Source: Monosporascus cannonballus (lineage: Eukaryota; Ascomycota; Sordariomycetes; Xylariales). From it: DNA of 64,000 nt. Shown one piece after another: positions 26,880 to 37,429 of this stretch; within the stretch, counting starts at the first letter, position 1; each line of letters opens with the position of its first letter. The stretch spans positions 21,322 through 85,321 of the forward strand of contig QJNS01000297.1 in NCBI GenBank assembly GCA_004154925.1, read 5' to 3'. The notes beneath the pieces were generated by a model. That model was not told the DNA's origin. It did not search any database and was given only the letters and a program-made list of their open reading frames with translations. The translations under genes were made by a program, and so were the position numbers.

Positions 26880-27065
26880 TAGGTAAGATAATCTCCGACC
26901 AGTCGTAAAGCAGATTCCAAGAAGTGAGTGTATTAGGTTACTTCCATCTGGCGTTTCCCACTAGCTGCCAGATGGTGGATTTATATTAGTAAGTGGGTCG
27001 ATGACTGATCGGTGGCTGGTCGACTGCCAGCCTCATCCTTATAGGGGCTGTATTTTCACATTTTT
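26880..27065 (+). repeat. Copia-type LTR remnant, GC-richer island in the AT desert
   Basis: About 190 bp have markedly higher GC than the surroundings. The block TAAGTGGGTCGATGAC is shared, with changes, with 38,973-38,990, and a TTATAGGGGC element follows, as in a retrotransposon LTR promoter. A 9-bp inverted repeat CCATCTGGC...GCCAGATGG and a second hairpin GGCTGG...CCAGCC are present. The TG start and CA end are not certain. It is most likely a solo copia-like LTR. Confidence 0.5.
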
Positions 27066-27905
27066 AAAGTTAATTTTTAATTTATTTTTAAAATTAGTAT
27101 AATAAAAAATATTCTTTAAAAAATTTCCTTATTAGATTTGTTGTTTTTTAAGTAATTTTTTATACTGAGTACGAATTAATTAAAAACGTTTTCGATAAGA
27201 AAAAGGTTATAACAGCAAGGATTTAATCCGTTAATTTGTATAAATTCTAGAATTTCAAGTAAATTTATACTAATGTAATAAAAAACTTTAAGTAATTTTT
27301 TTTATTATGTCGCTAAAAATTTTTAATTTTATCCTTCGTAGTGTTATTTGACTTTAAAGTAAGGTTTATTCAAGGTGTAAATTATAAAATAAAGTCTTTA
27401 AGATTTTAACTTTTATTTGAAATTAAGTTGTTAGTAAAGTGTTTATACTAAATATTAATATAATAACTAAAAGTTTTTATTTAAAATTTAAAAGTGTTGC
27501 TATATAAAACCTTATAATATATAACGATATAATGGTTTAACTAATTATTAAACTTAAATTCTACGAATTTATATTAATAATCGTATCGTAAAAGTTTAAG
27601 TAATTAAAATAATTTACGTAGAAACTACTACTATAAGTTGTTTTTATTTAAAATTATAATAAAATAACGAACGTATATATCTTTTTTATCTGCCTTTTCT
27701 TTATAAATCTTTTATATTCTAGTAAACAAGTTACGTAATGATCTTGTCAATAGTTACAATTTTTAAAAAGAAAATTTCTAATCTTTTTAACTTAAGCTAT
27801 GTTCGAGAATTTATAATATATATAATACTTTTAAAATATATCGTTTTTCTATTTGATTTATTAATAGTTTTTCCGCAAGTTTTAAGGTTATTTTTACACT
27901 ATAAG
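27066..27905 (-). mobile_element. 5' fragment of a fourth chromovirus with its LTR
   Basis: The stretch 27,200-27,300 matches the gag-side region of the element at 4,845-4,900 (TTATAACAGCAARRATTTAAT). An LTR-like end begins TATAACG at 27,520 and continues to about 27,905. It is truncated on its 3' side. A 62-codon open frame at 27,738-27,926 is only a chance frame in the LTR. Confidence 0.6.
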
Positions 27906-28644
27906 AAAAAAGATTTCATACTTTAATAGTATAATAAATAAAAGTTTAAAGTTGATTTATAAATTTCTTCATAGTTGTAATAATATAAAAACCGGTATAG
28001 TTTAAATGGTTAAGTTTAATACAGAATAAATATTTATAATTAATATTAAATGTATAAATAAAATTATAATTTATTTTTAAATATTAAAAAATTGGTTTAA
28101 AGATTTTATATACTATTTTCACAGGCACTTTATTACCATTTCGGTTTCTGTTTTTTATTTCTTCTTTCTGTTAATTAATTCTTAATATACCTCCTTAGGG
28201 AAAATGTGGGGCGTAAAGTGGGTGGTGCGTGAAGGGGAGGCCGTAACTTATATCGCAAAGACTGTAAAGTTAGCAGAGAGACAATGCAGACTTCATTTTC
28301 AGAAATGAAATCGCTCATCTACGAATAACCGCCCAATCATTCACCGCGTTAATCCATATGATGGAAGTTCCTTAGCAGCGACCCGCTACCCCGGATGAAC
28401 ACCCTGCGTGACTTATGATGGATTCGGCAACAACATGCCGCGTTTGCCTACCGGGTCCAGCAAACACAATGATCGAATCATGATTGTTATGATAATGGAA
28501 CCGAGGGAAGCAAACATCTAAGCAACCAACATGAAAACATAAATAGAGCTTCCATACCAGCTTTATCCTTACAATCCACCCAAGAATACGTTCACATTTA
28601 CTAATCATTCTCAACCCCCAAGTCCATCACCATACTACGATACA
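27906..28644. other. Isochore boundary and leader of the 28,645 gene
   Basis: Composition changes sharply from RIP-type AT-rich to normal between about 28,180 and 28,210. From there to 28,644 no second gene is evident. Just upstream of the ATG are an ATAAATAGA stretch (about 28,540) and a pyrimidine-rich, C-rich leader, common for fungal promoters and 5' untranslated regions. Confidence 0.55.
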
Positions 28645-29430
28645 ATGCCCCTGGAATTCGACCCCGAAAGTGTCCGCCTGAGCCGGAGCCCAAGCGGCGA
28701 GGCGTCTTTGGATGATGAGAAGGTTGCATATGCGACACGTGCCCTCCCCGAGTCTTTACTCGCGGCGGTCAAGGAATTCAGGCGTCGCCCAGAGGATAAG
28801 ATCGGTTTCGTGTCGACGACAATGTCGGATCCCGCCTTCGTGATCGATCTGCAGCTGTCCACGGAAAAGAAAAGAGAGCTGGGGTCCCGCAATTACAGAT
28901 ACGTTGATGTGAAGGCACCAGTGACTATCTTGGTTACTGCAGACGACCTGAGAATCAATCAGAGGCCCAGCGTGGTCTTGGACTCCTTGGCCAAGTACGC
29001 AATTGACGGTCTTTGGCCTTTCCTGGCACCGCACGTGCGCGCTCGATTCGGCTCAGAAGGGCCGACAACGGAATTTTTCGAAACACTGCACAAAGACGCG
29101 GAGGAGATTCTGGACCTGCTCGAAGGTATGCTATCGGATGTGCCTGGCATCGAAATCCCCATGGAGGGCACCGACGACGAGACGCTATGTGTTGTTGACA
29201 GTATCGACGACGCGATTAGCGATGAGACTGCGCAGCATGTGGAGCGGCTGGTCAGAGTCTTGGAGGAAATCTTCGTGGTCCACGGAAAGGGAAAGATTAT
29301 ATTCTTCGCGGACGGGGATTGCAAGGCCATGAAGTACCTGAAGCACCCGGAGAACGTAGTGCGCATTAACTGGTGCGATGAGGATGAGTCTGGCGACAAC
29401 TCCGGCGGCGAGTGTTGCGGAAACGAATAG
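28645..29430 (+). CDS. Unrecognised intracellular protein, 261 aa, single exon
   Basis: This intact open frame runs from a well-placed ATG (context ACGATACAATGCC) to TAG. Its third positions favour G and C, unlike the flanking DNA, which supports real coding. I do not recognise the family. No signal peptide or membrane segment is visible. The first 50 residues are polar. The middle contains LEGMLSDVPGIEIPMEG and an acidic run around SIDDAISDE. Residues 205-245 form a hydrophobic-alternating stretch (VLEEIFVVHGKGKIIFFADG) that could be a strand-rich core. The tail is acidic and ends with a Cys pair (GGECCGNE). It lies 450 bp from the RIP desert. It could be a lineage-specific gene; function is unknown. 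Confidence 0.72.
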   Translation: MPLEFDPESVRLSRSPSGEASLDDEKVAYATRALPESLLAAVKEFRRRPEDKIGFVSTTMSDPAFVIDLQLSTEKKRELGSRNYRYVDVKAPVTILVTADDLRINQRPSVVLDSLAKYAIDGLWPFLAPHVRARFGSEGPTTEFFETLHKDAEEILDLLEGMLSDVPGIEIPMEGTDDETLCVVDSIDDAISDETAQHVERLVRVLEEIFVVHGKGKIIFFADGDCKAMKYLKHPENVVRINWCDEDESGDNSGGECCGNE

Positions 29431-30142
29431 GGGGAAGGGGTGACCAGGATGGGAATGGTGAGGGGCTAGGACTTTGGATGGAGGGAGGGGGCGGACTATG
29501 AGCGTGGTACTGCACATCTAGACCCTACATTCTCGGTCAATCATGCGCGGGTCTCTTTTCTGGCATGGCTCTCTATTCTGGCATGGCTCTCTATTCTCAC
29601 CTGTAGTGTTGATTGCACAAAACAGCTTAACTCATCGAGGTGGCAATCGACGCGGTGCTCCTGAGAGGTGGTGCTACTATGGCCGGCTGCTGAGCGCGGT
29701 GAGGTTGAGTGTTCTACCCCTGATTTCCCCAATCACATAGTCTAGCGGCAATGTCATGCAGATACGGCGCTAGGCTTCCTCCCCCTTCCAGCAGAATATG
29801 ATAGCATTTTACTATCACTACACGTGCCGCTCATGGCATTGATGACACGATGGCTTGGTGTCCCTTGGAAAATAGGGGTTGATAGCTGGGTGCTGTGAGT
29901 GGTTCTGACAAATCTAACGCCGCATAAATTGAACTCGGAGTTCGCTGTGCGCCTTCTTTCTATTTCCTTTTCCCTCTGTAAGCCGGAGTGCAAGACATAA
30001 ACACTGATGTCGTGAACCTCATATCCGGGAGCAGGTACAAGTGTCGCCCGCCCTGTTCTATGACCTGGTATTGGATCCGTTATCTTCCAATGCGACAAGG
30101 CTCACATCAGAAGATAATGTTTCCTTTCCCATTACTCGTATT
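29431..30142. other. Intergenic, no gene; short 18-bp tandem repeat
   Basis: This lies between the 261-aa gene and the 3' end of the rhodopsin-domain gene. At 29,552-29,600 an 18-bp unit, CTCTATTCTGGCATGGCT, is repeated about 2.5 times. The short open frames here overlap on both strands and show no family features. Confidence 0.6.
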
Positions 30143-31731
30143 CTACGGTAACGGTCTTTGTCTGGACGACCTGGGCGTTTCTATGATCGCTTTATCGCTC
30201 CGGTCGTCATCTCCGCTGCCACTCCCTGTGGCTACCTGGGCAGTCATTCCTTGTTGGCTCTTGCTTCGCCCACGACCCGCCATCGAGTACAGCTCGGTAC
30301 TGTCGCCAAATTTCTCGTACTGGTTCCGCGCCTTTCGAGCTATGTTCCGGTTCGACGCTCCGCCTCCGCTGGAACTCGGGCCGTTCTCGGCGCTTGGTTT
30401 GCTCTGCGAGTCGCTGAATAATCCGGGCGCGACATGCCGGCAGAATCTCCTCAGCGTGGGCATGGACCCGCAAATGATGAACAGGTTCGCCTCGACGAAG
30501 CTGGAATGGATAGAATCACATGGTTAGTGTACCCCGCTTATGGCAAGCGCATCTTGACGAGGATGGAGCCGAGCACTTACACCCACAAGCTTGCTGGAGC
30601 CGTATCCCAAGGCTGGTCGGGGCTCGAAAGCAGAGGTATAAGTAACACAAGTCTAATGACCGATGTTGCAACCGTGCTTGATAATGTTAGGACGCCGCGG
30701 CGTGATGGACAGGGGATTCTTCAAATCTCTTACATAGACCCAATAGTAAAGACCGTTAGGGCAACAGCTTTCTGCCCCCAGCGCATTTTCAGACCGATGA
30801 CCATCTTCAATGGGAGGATGAATAGTATACAATCAGTGACGATGTTTGCGACAGCAGTGGCAATGTACAGTGCTGGACGGTCGATGCAGTCGCCGTCTAT
30901 TATGCTCGTATCCCACGACATCTGTACTGGATTGCAGCTGAAGATGAGGAGCAGTGTGATGATCGGCGTATAGCATATCACAATCCCAATGGTCGCCCAG
31001 ACAGAGTATCGAAACCATGCCTGCGGTGATATTTTGAGGTAGAAAGTGAGGAGAGATAACTTCGTGAGCCCATTGCAAACCGAATAGGTTGGCGCAGATG
31101 CGTAAAGGCTCTGTGTAAGTCAGTAAGTCGGTTTCTAATAAGCCCAATATATCAGCATTTGCCACTCATGTTTGCTGGCACATACCAGTGAGAAACGTTC
31201 GTAAATCTCCAGTGGCATTTCCCATGCATGCACACCTAGCCCATTAAATCCTAGAGACCCTGAAACGGTGAGCCGGTCTGAACGATATAGTTGCTCTGGG
31301 GATAACGTAGGGCTTACATGTGTTGATTCCTTGGGTGGCTATTGCTGAGACCTGGCGATACTCCTGTTAACAGCTGCACCTTTACTGTTGACGCATCGCA
31401 GGAGCGGCCACTTACCCATGCTAAGAATATGAAGCCTAAGACGTGTCAGTTTCTCTATTTCTCTCAGGCATTTGGGTTCTAGACATGAGGAAGGTGCTTA
31501 TCTGTTGAGGGAAAATGGCCCCTTACCATCATCGACGCCTAAACCAGTCGACAGATAAACCTTGGTATAAAATCTCTGTGCTAGGGAGAGCGTCGCTAGA
31601 AGTCCACCAACAGCAAAAAGCCAATAATGCTGTTCATGAAGATACGTTTGGGGGTGGTCGAAATCGACCACGTAGCCTTCGGGTGGTGAAGTGAATGTCA
31701 CCACTCCATTCGTTGTTGGAAATTCTCTCAT
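30143..31731 (-). CDS. Rhodopsin-domain (SAT4-like) integral membrane protein, seven exons
   Basis: The spliced minus-strand model has exons 31,731-31,527, 31,435-31,416, 31,351-31,318, 31,259-31,186, 31,110-30,734, 30,676-30,581 and 30,500-30,143. All junctions are GT...AG and all phases match, giving 387 aa. The protein matches the fungal seven-helix rhodopsin-domain family. An N-terminal loop is followed by helix 1 ending LGVDDGFIFLAW, then GFNGLGVHAW (the family's G-x-G-x-H-x-W signature). CNGLTKLSLLTFYL, then SWDTSIIDGDCIDRPALY and WVFVEANLFIICGSMPTL follow, leading to a Ser/Gly-rich cytoplasmic tail of about 100 residues. All conserved blocks are present and no stop interrupts them. The start at 31,731 (MREFPTT) fits family N-termini; an in-frame ATG at 31,809 is possible. 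The ligand is unknown. Some relatives lie in secondary-metabolite clusters, but no such cluster is seen here. Confidence 0.9.
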
Positions 31732-32545
31732 CTTGCTCGCCAAGAGAATGCTGTCAGCTGGACACCATTGGAAGATCAGATGGAATTGATGGGATATTCG
31801 GTTTAACATAGGTAAACCGTAGATCTTGTACCCTTAACTGCCAGTCGAATTTTGTTTGTACTAGTTTATGGTAGCTGGAGCAGCATGGCCTATGAGATGA
31901 TTGTCTCTCAGCAACTAGAATATCTATGGGTACCCAATGTTACAGCTTTCATGATCAGCAACATATCGAGATTCGGCATCTCAAAACCATCAGGCAAGAG
32001 AACACATCCTGGGATTTGCTTAGGATGCAAGGAACACCCCTAAAATACTACGTTGAGGAGTCCACCGTTTTCGTGGAGAATAGTGGACACCATAATGTTT
32101 GATGACCAAGGATTTTTCTCCACAATACGTAGAGCCGAGCACTGGCCCGCTTACGCTATTTCCATTGGTAAGCTGTAACGTTCCGTCATTATAAACTTGC
32201 TTTCTTTCTTTGTGTTTTTCGTTCCGGAGAGCTCTAATGCTATTTCTCTTGCAAATGATAGGGAATGAAGATATCCAAGTGGAAGTGTGTATCTTCCCAA
32301 GTACGTTTCAAGTCGAGCTTGATCGCTTATCAGACGGACGGCTTTGAGCGGCGGCGGGATGATCCGTAGCTGGCAGGGGTGATGAACAGAATAATAGGTT
32401 CTGTTAATGGTATGTTGTCGGTCTGGACATGATGAATCATCTTGTACACGGCCTTTGACTGGCAAGTCGTGATCAAATGTATTGACACGCTTCCCCAGGA
32501 CCTGCTGACCTAAAGTATATCATTTATTTTGATCACAATCTGATG
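31732..32545. other. Upstream region of the rhodopsin-domain gene, no other gene supported
   Basis: A 104-codon open frame at 32,151-32,465 (-) has no recognisable features and lacks support. An imperfect inverted repeat, with CTACGT at about 32,048 and ACGTAG at about 32,132, encloses about 85 bp that could fold back; it may be a decayed MITE. The promoter of the minus-strand gene should lie at about 31,732-32,000, but I see no diagnostic site. Confidence 0.45.
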
Positions 32546-32718
32546 AGGTGGTTGACACAAAAATTGGCGCACCTTCTAGATAGCCGTTTAAGAACGTTAT
32601 AAGCAGTAACTCGTTACGTTTGAATGATATATTCAACAAAGCGTTTTTCCGGCGCGAAATCTGGGTTCGAAACGTTTAATTTGTTTCGGACACTGCGCTA
32701 ATGTTGTGTCAACCACCT
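32546..32718. mobile_element. MITE-like element, 173 bp, 15-bp perfect terminal inverted repeats
   Basis: The ends are AGGTGGTTGACACAA and its exact complement TTGTGTCAACCACCT. The interior has no coding capacity. The ends and small size suggest a non-autonomous DNA transposon. A clear target duplication is not visible, and its neighbouring bases TGATG/ACTCA may extend the inverted repeat imperfectly. Confidence 0.7.
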
Positions 32719-32824
32719 ACTCACTGGCAATTATCTAAAATACGGGATTCTATGTTGGATGGAGCTTAATTGACAGACTCAAACGGGCTTGTTTCGCAAG
32801 CTAACGGAGCTAGAACACCTTTTC

Positions 32825-33235
32825 TATGTACAAGTCACAGGGGTATTTTATAGTTAGTTGGTATCCACTGGGTCACAATATGCAATATGGTAAGGTCGGG
32901 GTGTAGATGTGTATAGAATATTATAGAGTATGTGACCACGGAGATATTGTTAAAGACAGCAAACTAACAACCTAAGTCACAGGGCTATATCTACCTACCT
33001 GCACCGGCGCGATTTAATAACCAGGTAACATCAAATATAAACTAGTATGAGCTTAGACAATGCAAACGGTTATGCGAGTGCGTGCCTTGGTCGTATAAGT
33101 TTCCAGGGGCAATTTGAAATAGGTACCTTTACTGGGCAATTATATTCCATACCGGGTATATATGTAGATGTGTATGAAAATTGGTATGCAGGCTAGGAGA
33201 TATCGTTTAAGATAGAAAACTGGCAACATGCGATA
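32825..33235. repeat. Two diverged direct copies of about 140 bp
   Basis: The sequence near 32,895-32,972 (GTGTAGATGTGTATAGAA ... GGAGATATTGTTAAAGACAG) recurs near 33,150-33,228 as TATGTAGATGTGTATGAA ... GGAGATATCGTTTAAGATAG. The preceding CACAGGGGTATTTTATAGTTAG and CCAGGGGCAATTTGAAATAG also correspond. It is an old tandem or dispersed duplication of unknown nature. Confidence 0.55.
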
Positions 33236-33265
33236 AAGGTAAGCACTGGCAGAAACCGTCCACAG

Positions 33266-33450
33266 TGTCTATGTCAGACCTAACAACGCCAGTCAGCCCT
33301 TGCGGAGATTACTTTATGCACCCCCTGGTACCTTTTCCTCTCAACCACAGCTGTATTTACGTGTATAAAAGGAGGGTTCGCTACCCTCGCCTTCTATCTC
33401 GGACCTTTTAGAGGTCAAGCAAACTGTTATTACACTTTTCTTCAGTTACA
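33266..33450 (+). repeat. Probable solo LTR (copia-like), 185 bp
   Basis: It begins TGTCTATGTCAG and ends CTTCAGTTACA, giving TG...CA termini. It has a TATA box with start region (GTGTATAAAAGGAGGG at about 33,361) and a pyrimidine-rich tail, the layout of a compact fungal LTR. No retrotransposon body or clear target duplication adjoins it. An unrelated promoter region is the alternative. Confidence 0.45.
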
Positions 33451-34093
33451 TGCTTCAGGGTGTGATGTCAGGGTCCCATCGTCTAAGCTCATACCAATTT
33501 GCTGGTGATTTTGGCTGGTCACAAAATGGCCGCGGCGGAGGCAAATAACTAGATGTACCCCTGTAACTTGTGTTGTTACTAATTTTCCGGATAGCATCCG
33601 GCATATGTACTAGACAAGCCCTACCCTAGTTGATCAGGTCAAACGATGATCTTAGCCGTTAACGTCATTTCTAATCTCTTGGGGAATAGTCCAATAGATT
33701 GTGGATGCCGATGCGAGTCAGCTTAAAATGACTGTAAACGCACGAAGCACACCCTTGGGAAGATGGGAGAGATCGGTTAGGGTAGTCATGGGCTGATCGC
33801 TGATCAGACAACTGATCAAATCGAGGAGAAGCTTGAAATCTGTTCGAGTGGGCTATTGCGGCGCATCCCGGAAAACAAGAGCAATTTACTTATATAGTAT
33901 ATATAGGTAATGGAGTGTAAGTGCCATATCTTTACAGTCTCTCCGTCGTATAACGGTGCTTGGACTGGCAGTAGCAGTGCATTACTCGTCTCGGTCACCG
34001 GGATTTTGGAACGGCGGCAGTACATCCACCAATTGGACGCCCCCGGGACCAGTCCGGGCCATCGGTTGGGGCGCCATCTGCAGTCGCGGGTTC
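33451..34093. other. No gene seen
   Basis: Normal-composition DNA with only short overlapping frames on both strands. No motif, RNA gene or repeat is recognised. Confidence 0.55.
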
Positions 34094-34095
34094 TA

Positions 34096-34510
34096 GCTCG
34101 GAGAGAGTAGAGAAAAGCTCCGAGGGAGCTCAGCCACATCTTTATTGAAATTAGACGGCCCAAGCGTCGGAAAAATTATAATGTCTAGTAAGAGCATTTG
34201 CTGAGCAAATGCTACGTTGTTAATAATAAAGAATTTTTTTATTATTTTTTATAAAAAAAGAATTTATTAAACATATGCTACGTAATTGTTATATAGTTAA
34301 TAATAACTTTTTAAATGTATTTTCTAAGCATATACTACGCAGTTGTTACATAGTTAATAGCAATTTTTTTAATTGCATTTGTTAAGCAATTGCGATGTAT
34401 CGGATTAATTTTTATAAAAAAATAAGCTTGGCGTTTTCTACTCCCTCCGAGCTTGCTGCTGCGCCACGTTCATTCTACTCCCTCGGAACTTTTCTCTACT
34501 CTCTCCGAGC
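34096..34510. mobile_element. Tc1/mariner-type MITE, 415 bp, TA-flanked
   Basis: The terminal inverted repeats of about 34 bp start GCTCGGAGAGAGTAGAGAAA at the left and end with its complement at the right, with one mismatch in that stretch and its extension. TA lies directly outside both ends (34,094-34,095 and 34,511-34,512). The interior is AT-rich, cannot code, and holds a near-perfect 21-nt palindrome at 34,193-34,213. About three tandem units of 58-66 bp containing RTGCTACGTWRTTGTTA-like sequence follow (34,205-34,390). It is non-autonomous, presumably moved by a pogo or mariner transposase. Confidence 0.85.
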
Positions 34511-34512
34511 TA

Positions 34513-35170
34513 GGTAACCCAGAAATGTGTATGGTGGCTGGGATTTTTCGGCCGAAATTTTTGAACTCCGTAATAGCTTCAAGAGCTGTCATGGACATGG
34601 TACAAATCACGTGCTATCTCGATAGATTCGTTAAAAGCTAATGTGAGCTTATGCAAGACGACCCATTTCTGTGCACAGTCTAAGTGCTTTTCAAGGTTAG
34701 CTTCGGAGAGCCCATAAGCAGTTTCTGGTTAAACAAGAAAGTCTAGAATGGGGGGAAAGTTGTGACCAACCAGAATTAAAACCTTAATGCTGTATTAGCT
34801 TTTAATGAACTTATCAACAAGGTATAATATATCATAAAATACTGGTATATAACTCCTAAGTTGGCCGCATGCATCTTTTACGAAATAACTTGATAATGGT
34901 TTATGAAGTTATCTGGAGCATTGCATTTTGTTGCTCATAGCTCTCGAGTTTCCCAGCTCTGGAGCTTGATAACCAAGGACGTCGGTCACGATGTTGTGGA
35001 CCACAACCACACTTGGGCCCTGTTCTACAGTTGGTGTAAGAGAAGAGTAATTAGAAACTCCGGGATTTCTCCAGATACCGAAAGCCGAAGCTGGCACATA
35101 GTCAGCAAGCCAATTGTGCTATAGCACTAAATTCGCAATTCGTTTTTATAGCCCTCGATAACAAGGTTAG
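34513..35170. other. Decayed sequence, possible old coding remnant on the minus strand
   Basis: The minus-strand frames at 34,909-35,097 and about 34,600-34,720 read like broken protein (for example TPTVEQGPSVVVVHNIVTDV and LSEANLEKHLDCAQKW). They do not join, contain stops, and I cannot assign a family. GC-normal DNA gives way to the AT desert near 35,150-35,200. Confidence 0.3.
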
Positions 35171-35489
35171 TGTAAAGTTAGGATATATTGAATTTAGTCA
35201 AATTCGTCGAGTTCTTTTTTAATATTTTTAGAACTTTTTTTATATATTTGTATTATGTTCGACCTTGTTTTAATCGGTGTACTTATAATATTTATTATAT
35301 TTTTATAACTACTATTAAACAAGATAAATATCGCTTTTTAATATATATTAAGTATTATTCTAAGTTTAACTTTTATATTGCATTATAAATAATTTTAATA
35401 TTTTTATACCCTTTAATAGGCGGGCTATGTTGAAAAATAACATTGAAAATTCAGAAAGTAGATTTACTTCTATACGTAGTAGCTATAAT
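35171..35489. other. Start of AT-rich block 2, no gene
   Basis: The short open frame at 35,188-35,388 is AT-driven. RIP-type composition starts here. It adjoins the LTR at 35,490. Confidence 0.5.
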
Positions 35490-36590
35490 TGTAACGACTA
35501 AGAGGCTTAACTAACTATTAAGCCTTTGTTGTACGGATTAATATTAGTAAAATATTGTAGAAATTTAAGTAATAAAGTAATACATTACGTTTCGTAATTA
35601 AAAAATTAATAAACGAAACGAATTATTATTATAAGTTAATGTTACTTGAATTTAGAAATCGTAAGCATATATATTTTTATTAGAGGTTTTTTTTTAAATT
35701 TAAGAACTTTTTCGAATTTTGTTTACATCGTATTTTTTTAGATCTAGAGATTTAAGCGGATCTCATCTTAGATTTATCTCGATCGTTTTCTTAGATTTTA
35801 ACTATAAAACTATAATATGATTTTTTTTCTTAGTTACAATGAAAAATAAATAAAGTTATATTTCGTTTCGAAAAATTATATTAAAAACAAGAATTTTCAA
35901 AAGTAAAAGATATTAAAAATATTAAATATTTATAAGATCTTGCATGTTTTTAAACAATGTTTAAAATTCTGATTTTTTTAGTGTATACTTAATTTTATTT
36001 TTTACTTTTATATCGTTTCGTTTTGCAAAGACTTTAATAATATTCATTAGTAATTTAAATAAATAAAAAATAAAAAACTGAATAAATTTAATAATCAATA
36101 AATATTTTAACTAATAATTATTTTTTAAATTTTAAATACTTTTATACGATTTGATATATTTAATAGTGAGTTTTTTTAAAAAAAAACAATTTTATAACCG
36201 TTTTTAATTAAAATATTTATTTATTGAATTTTATAGATTTAAAAGTTACTAGTACTTGCTTAATATAATTATTTAACTTATTTCAATGTTAATATTATTT
36301 TAATACTAATAACATTATTGTTTATAATTTATAAACTTTTAATAAAAAATCAAAATCGTTTATTATTAAAATTATTTTAATAGTTTTATAAAAGTTAATA
36401 TGATACGTTAACTTAGTAATATGTAATGTTTTATTTAATTATTTTTTTATATAATTGTTTAGTTACTACGATTTTAAAAAAGTTAATTGATATTGATTTA
36501 TCTTATGAAAATTTTTTGAAATTTAAAAATAAACCGAATTTCTTTATTCAGTATGATTTTATAAACTAATCTGATATAAATCGTAAAACG
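35490..36590 (-). mobile_element. 3' part of a chromovirus (LTR, chromodomain side, integrase)
   Basis: An LTR at about 35,490-35,825 starts TGTAACGACTAAGAGGCTTA, matching the family LTR 3' end read on the minus strand. The sequence at 35,940-36,590 is colinear with 10,180-10,900 of the full-length element. Similarity ends near 36,590, where another repeat begins. Its likely continuation is at 44,480-45,420, on the far side of the plus-strand element. Confidence 0.7.
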
Positions 36591-37100
36591 ATTAAAACTA
36601 GTAAGAGCTTGTAAAGTGTTTTATGCGTACTTAAGGTTTATTCTTAAAGTTTGTCGCGCAAAGTCTAACCTTTTAACTCTGTCGAATCGAAGAGCAAGCG
36701 GGTATAAGATTTATTATGGTCGAAGTTTCTCAGTAATTACGTTTTCGGCTTTATAGAACTGAGATATAATTTATTTTAACCGTAAAAACCATGAATTAGT
36801 TGTCGTATTCGAAGATATTAGGTATGGTGTTTATTATACAAATTATATTATATAATAAATTTCTCTATATTTATCTTCAACTAAAAAATCTGGTATAAGT
36901 TTAAATATATTTTTCTTTATATAATTCCAATATCATTTAAAAATTAACATAAAATTTATCCTATGCGTAAAAACTATAAATTTATTATTATATTCGAAAA
37001 TATTAGATATAGTATTTATCGTACAAATTATATCGTATAATAATTTCCTTTTTATTTAGCTTAATTTAAAAGGTTAGGTTTGAATCTAAATATATCTCAT
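36590..37100 (+). repeat. Dispersed repeat family R3, with a local tandem duplication
   Basis: It contains GCGCAAAGTCTAACCTTTTA and CGGCTTTATAGAACTGAGATA. These match 45,700-46,090 (same strand) and 49,860-50,300 (opposite strand). Two successive units, about 36,778-36,920 and 36,962-37,095, share GTAAAAACYATRAATTWRTTG...CGAARATATTAGRTATRGT. The element type is unknown; its position suggests a transposon end or LTR. Confidence 0.6.
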
Positions 37101-37429
37101 ATATAATAATTCGTTTATAACAAAAATATCTTTTAAAAATATATTATTTATTTATTTTATATTCGAAATATTTATTAAAGCAACACAAAATAACATTTAT
37201 AATAATAAAATAATTAAGCTTTTTAAACAACATTATTTCGTTATATATTTTTTATAGTTAATATTACATTAGTTTTTCAAATTATTACTGTTTTTAAAAA
37301 ATAAAATAAATATATTAAATTACTTTAAAATATTACAAACTTTATAATATTTATATAATAAGTTATTGTATATTATTACGTTTTGACAACTGCGACCTCA
37401 AGGAACGGTTGAAACTAAAATATTAAAAT
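37101..37429. other. AT-rich, no gene; possibly the mutated 5' part of the adjacent LTR
   Basis: Nothing recognisable is present except that the last 50 bp may be a decayed outer LTR half, given similarity to GATCACCAACTT from 37,447 onward. Confidence 0.4.

Noticed and set aside
28635..29517. Several overlapping open frames on both strands across the 261-aa gene
   Set aside because: They are shadows of a GC-biased gene in other frames. Only the 28,645-29,430 frame has a good start context and fits third-position bias.
31852..32043. 63-codon plus-strand frame upstream of the rhodopsin-domain gene
   Set aside because: Short, no family features, and it lies in the likely promoter of the minus-strand gene.
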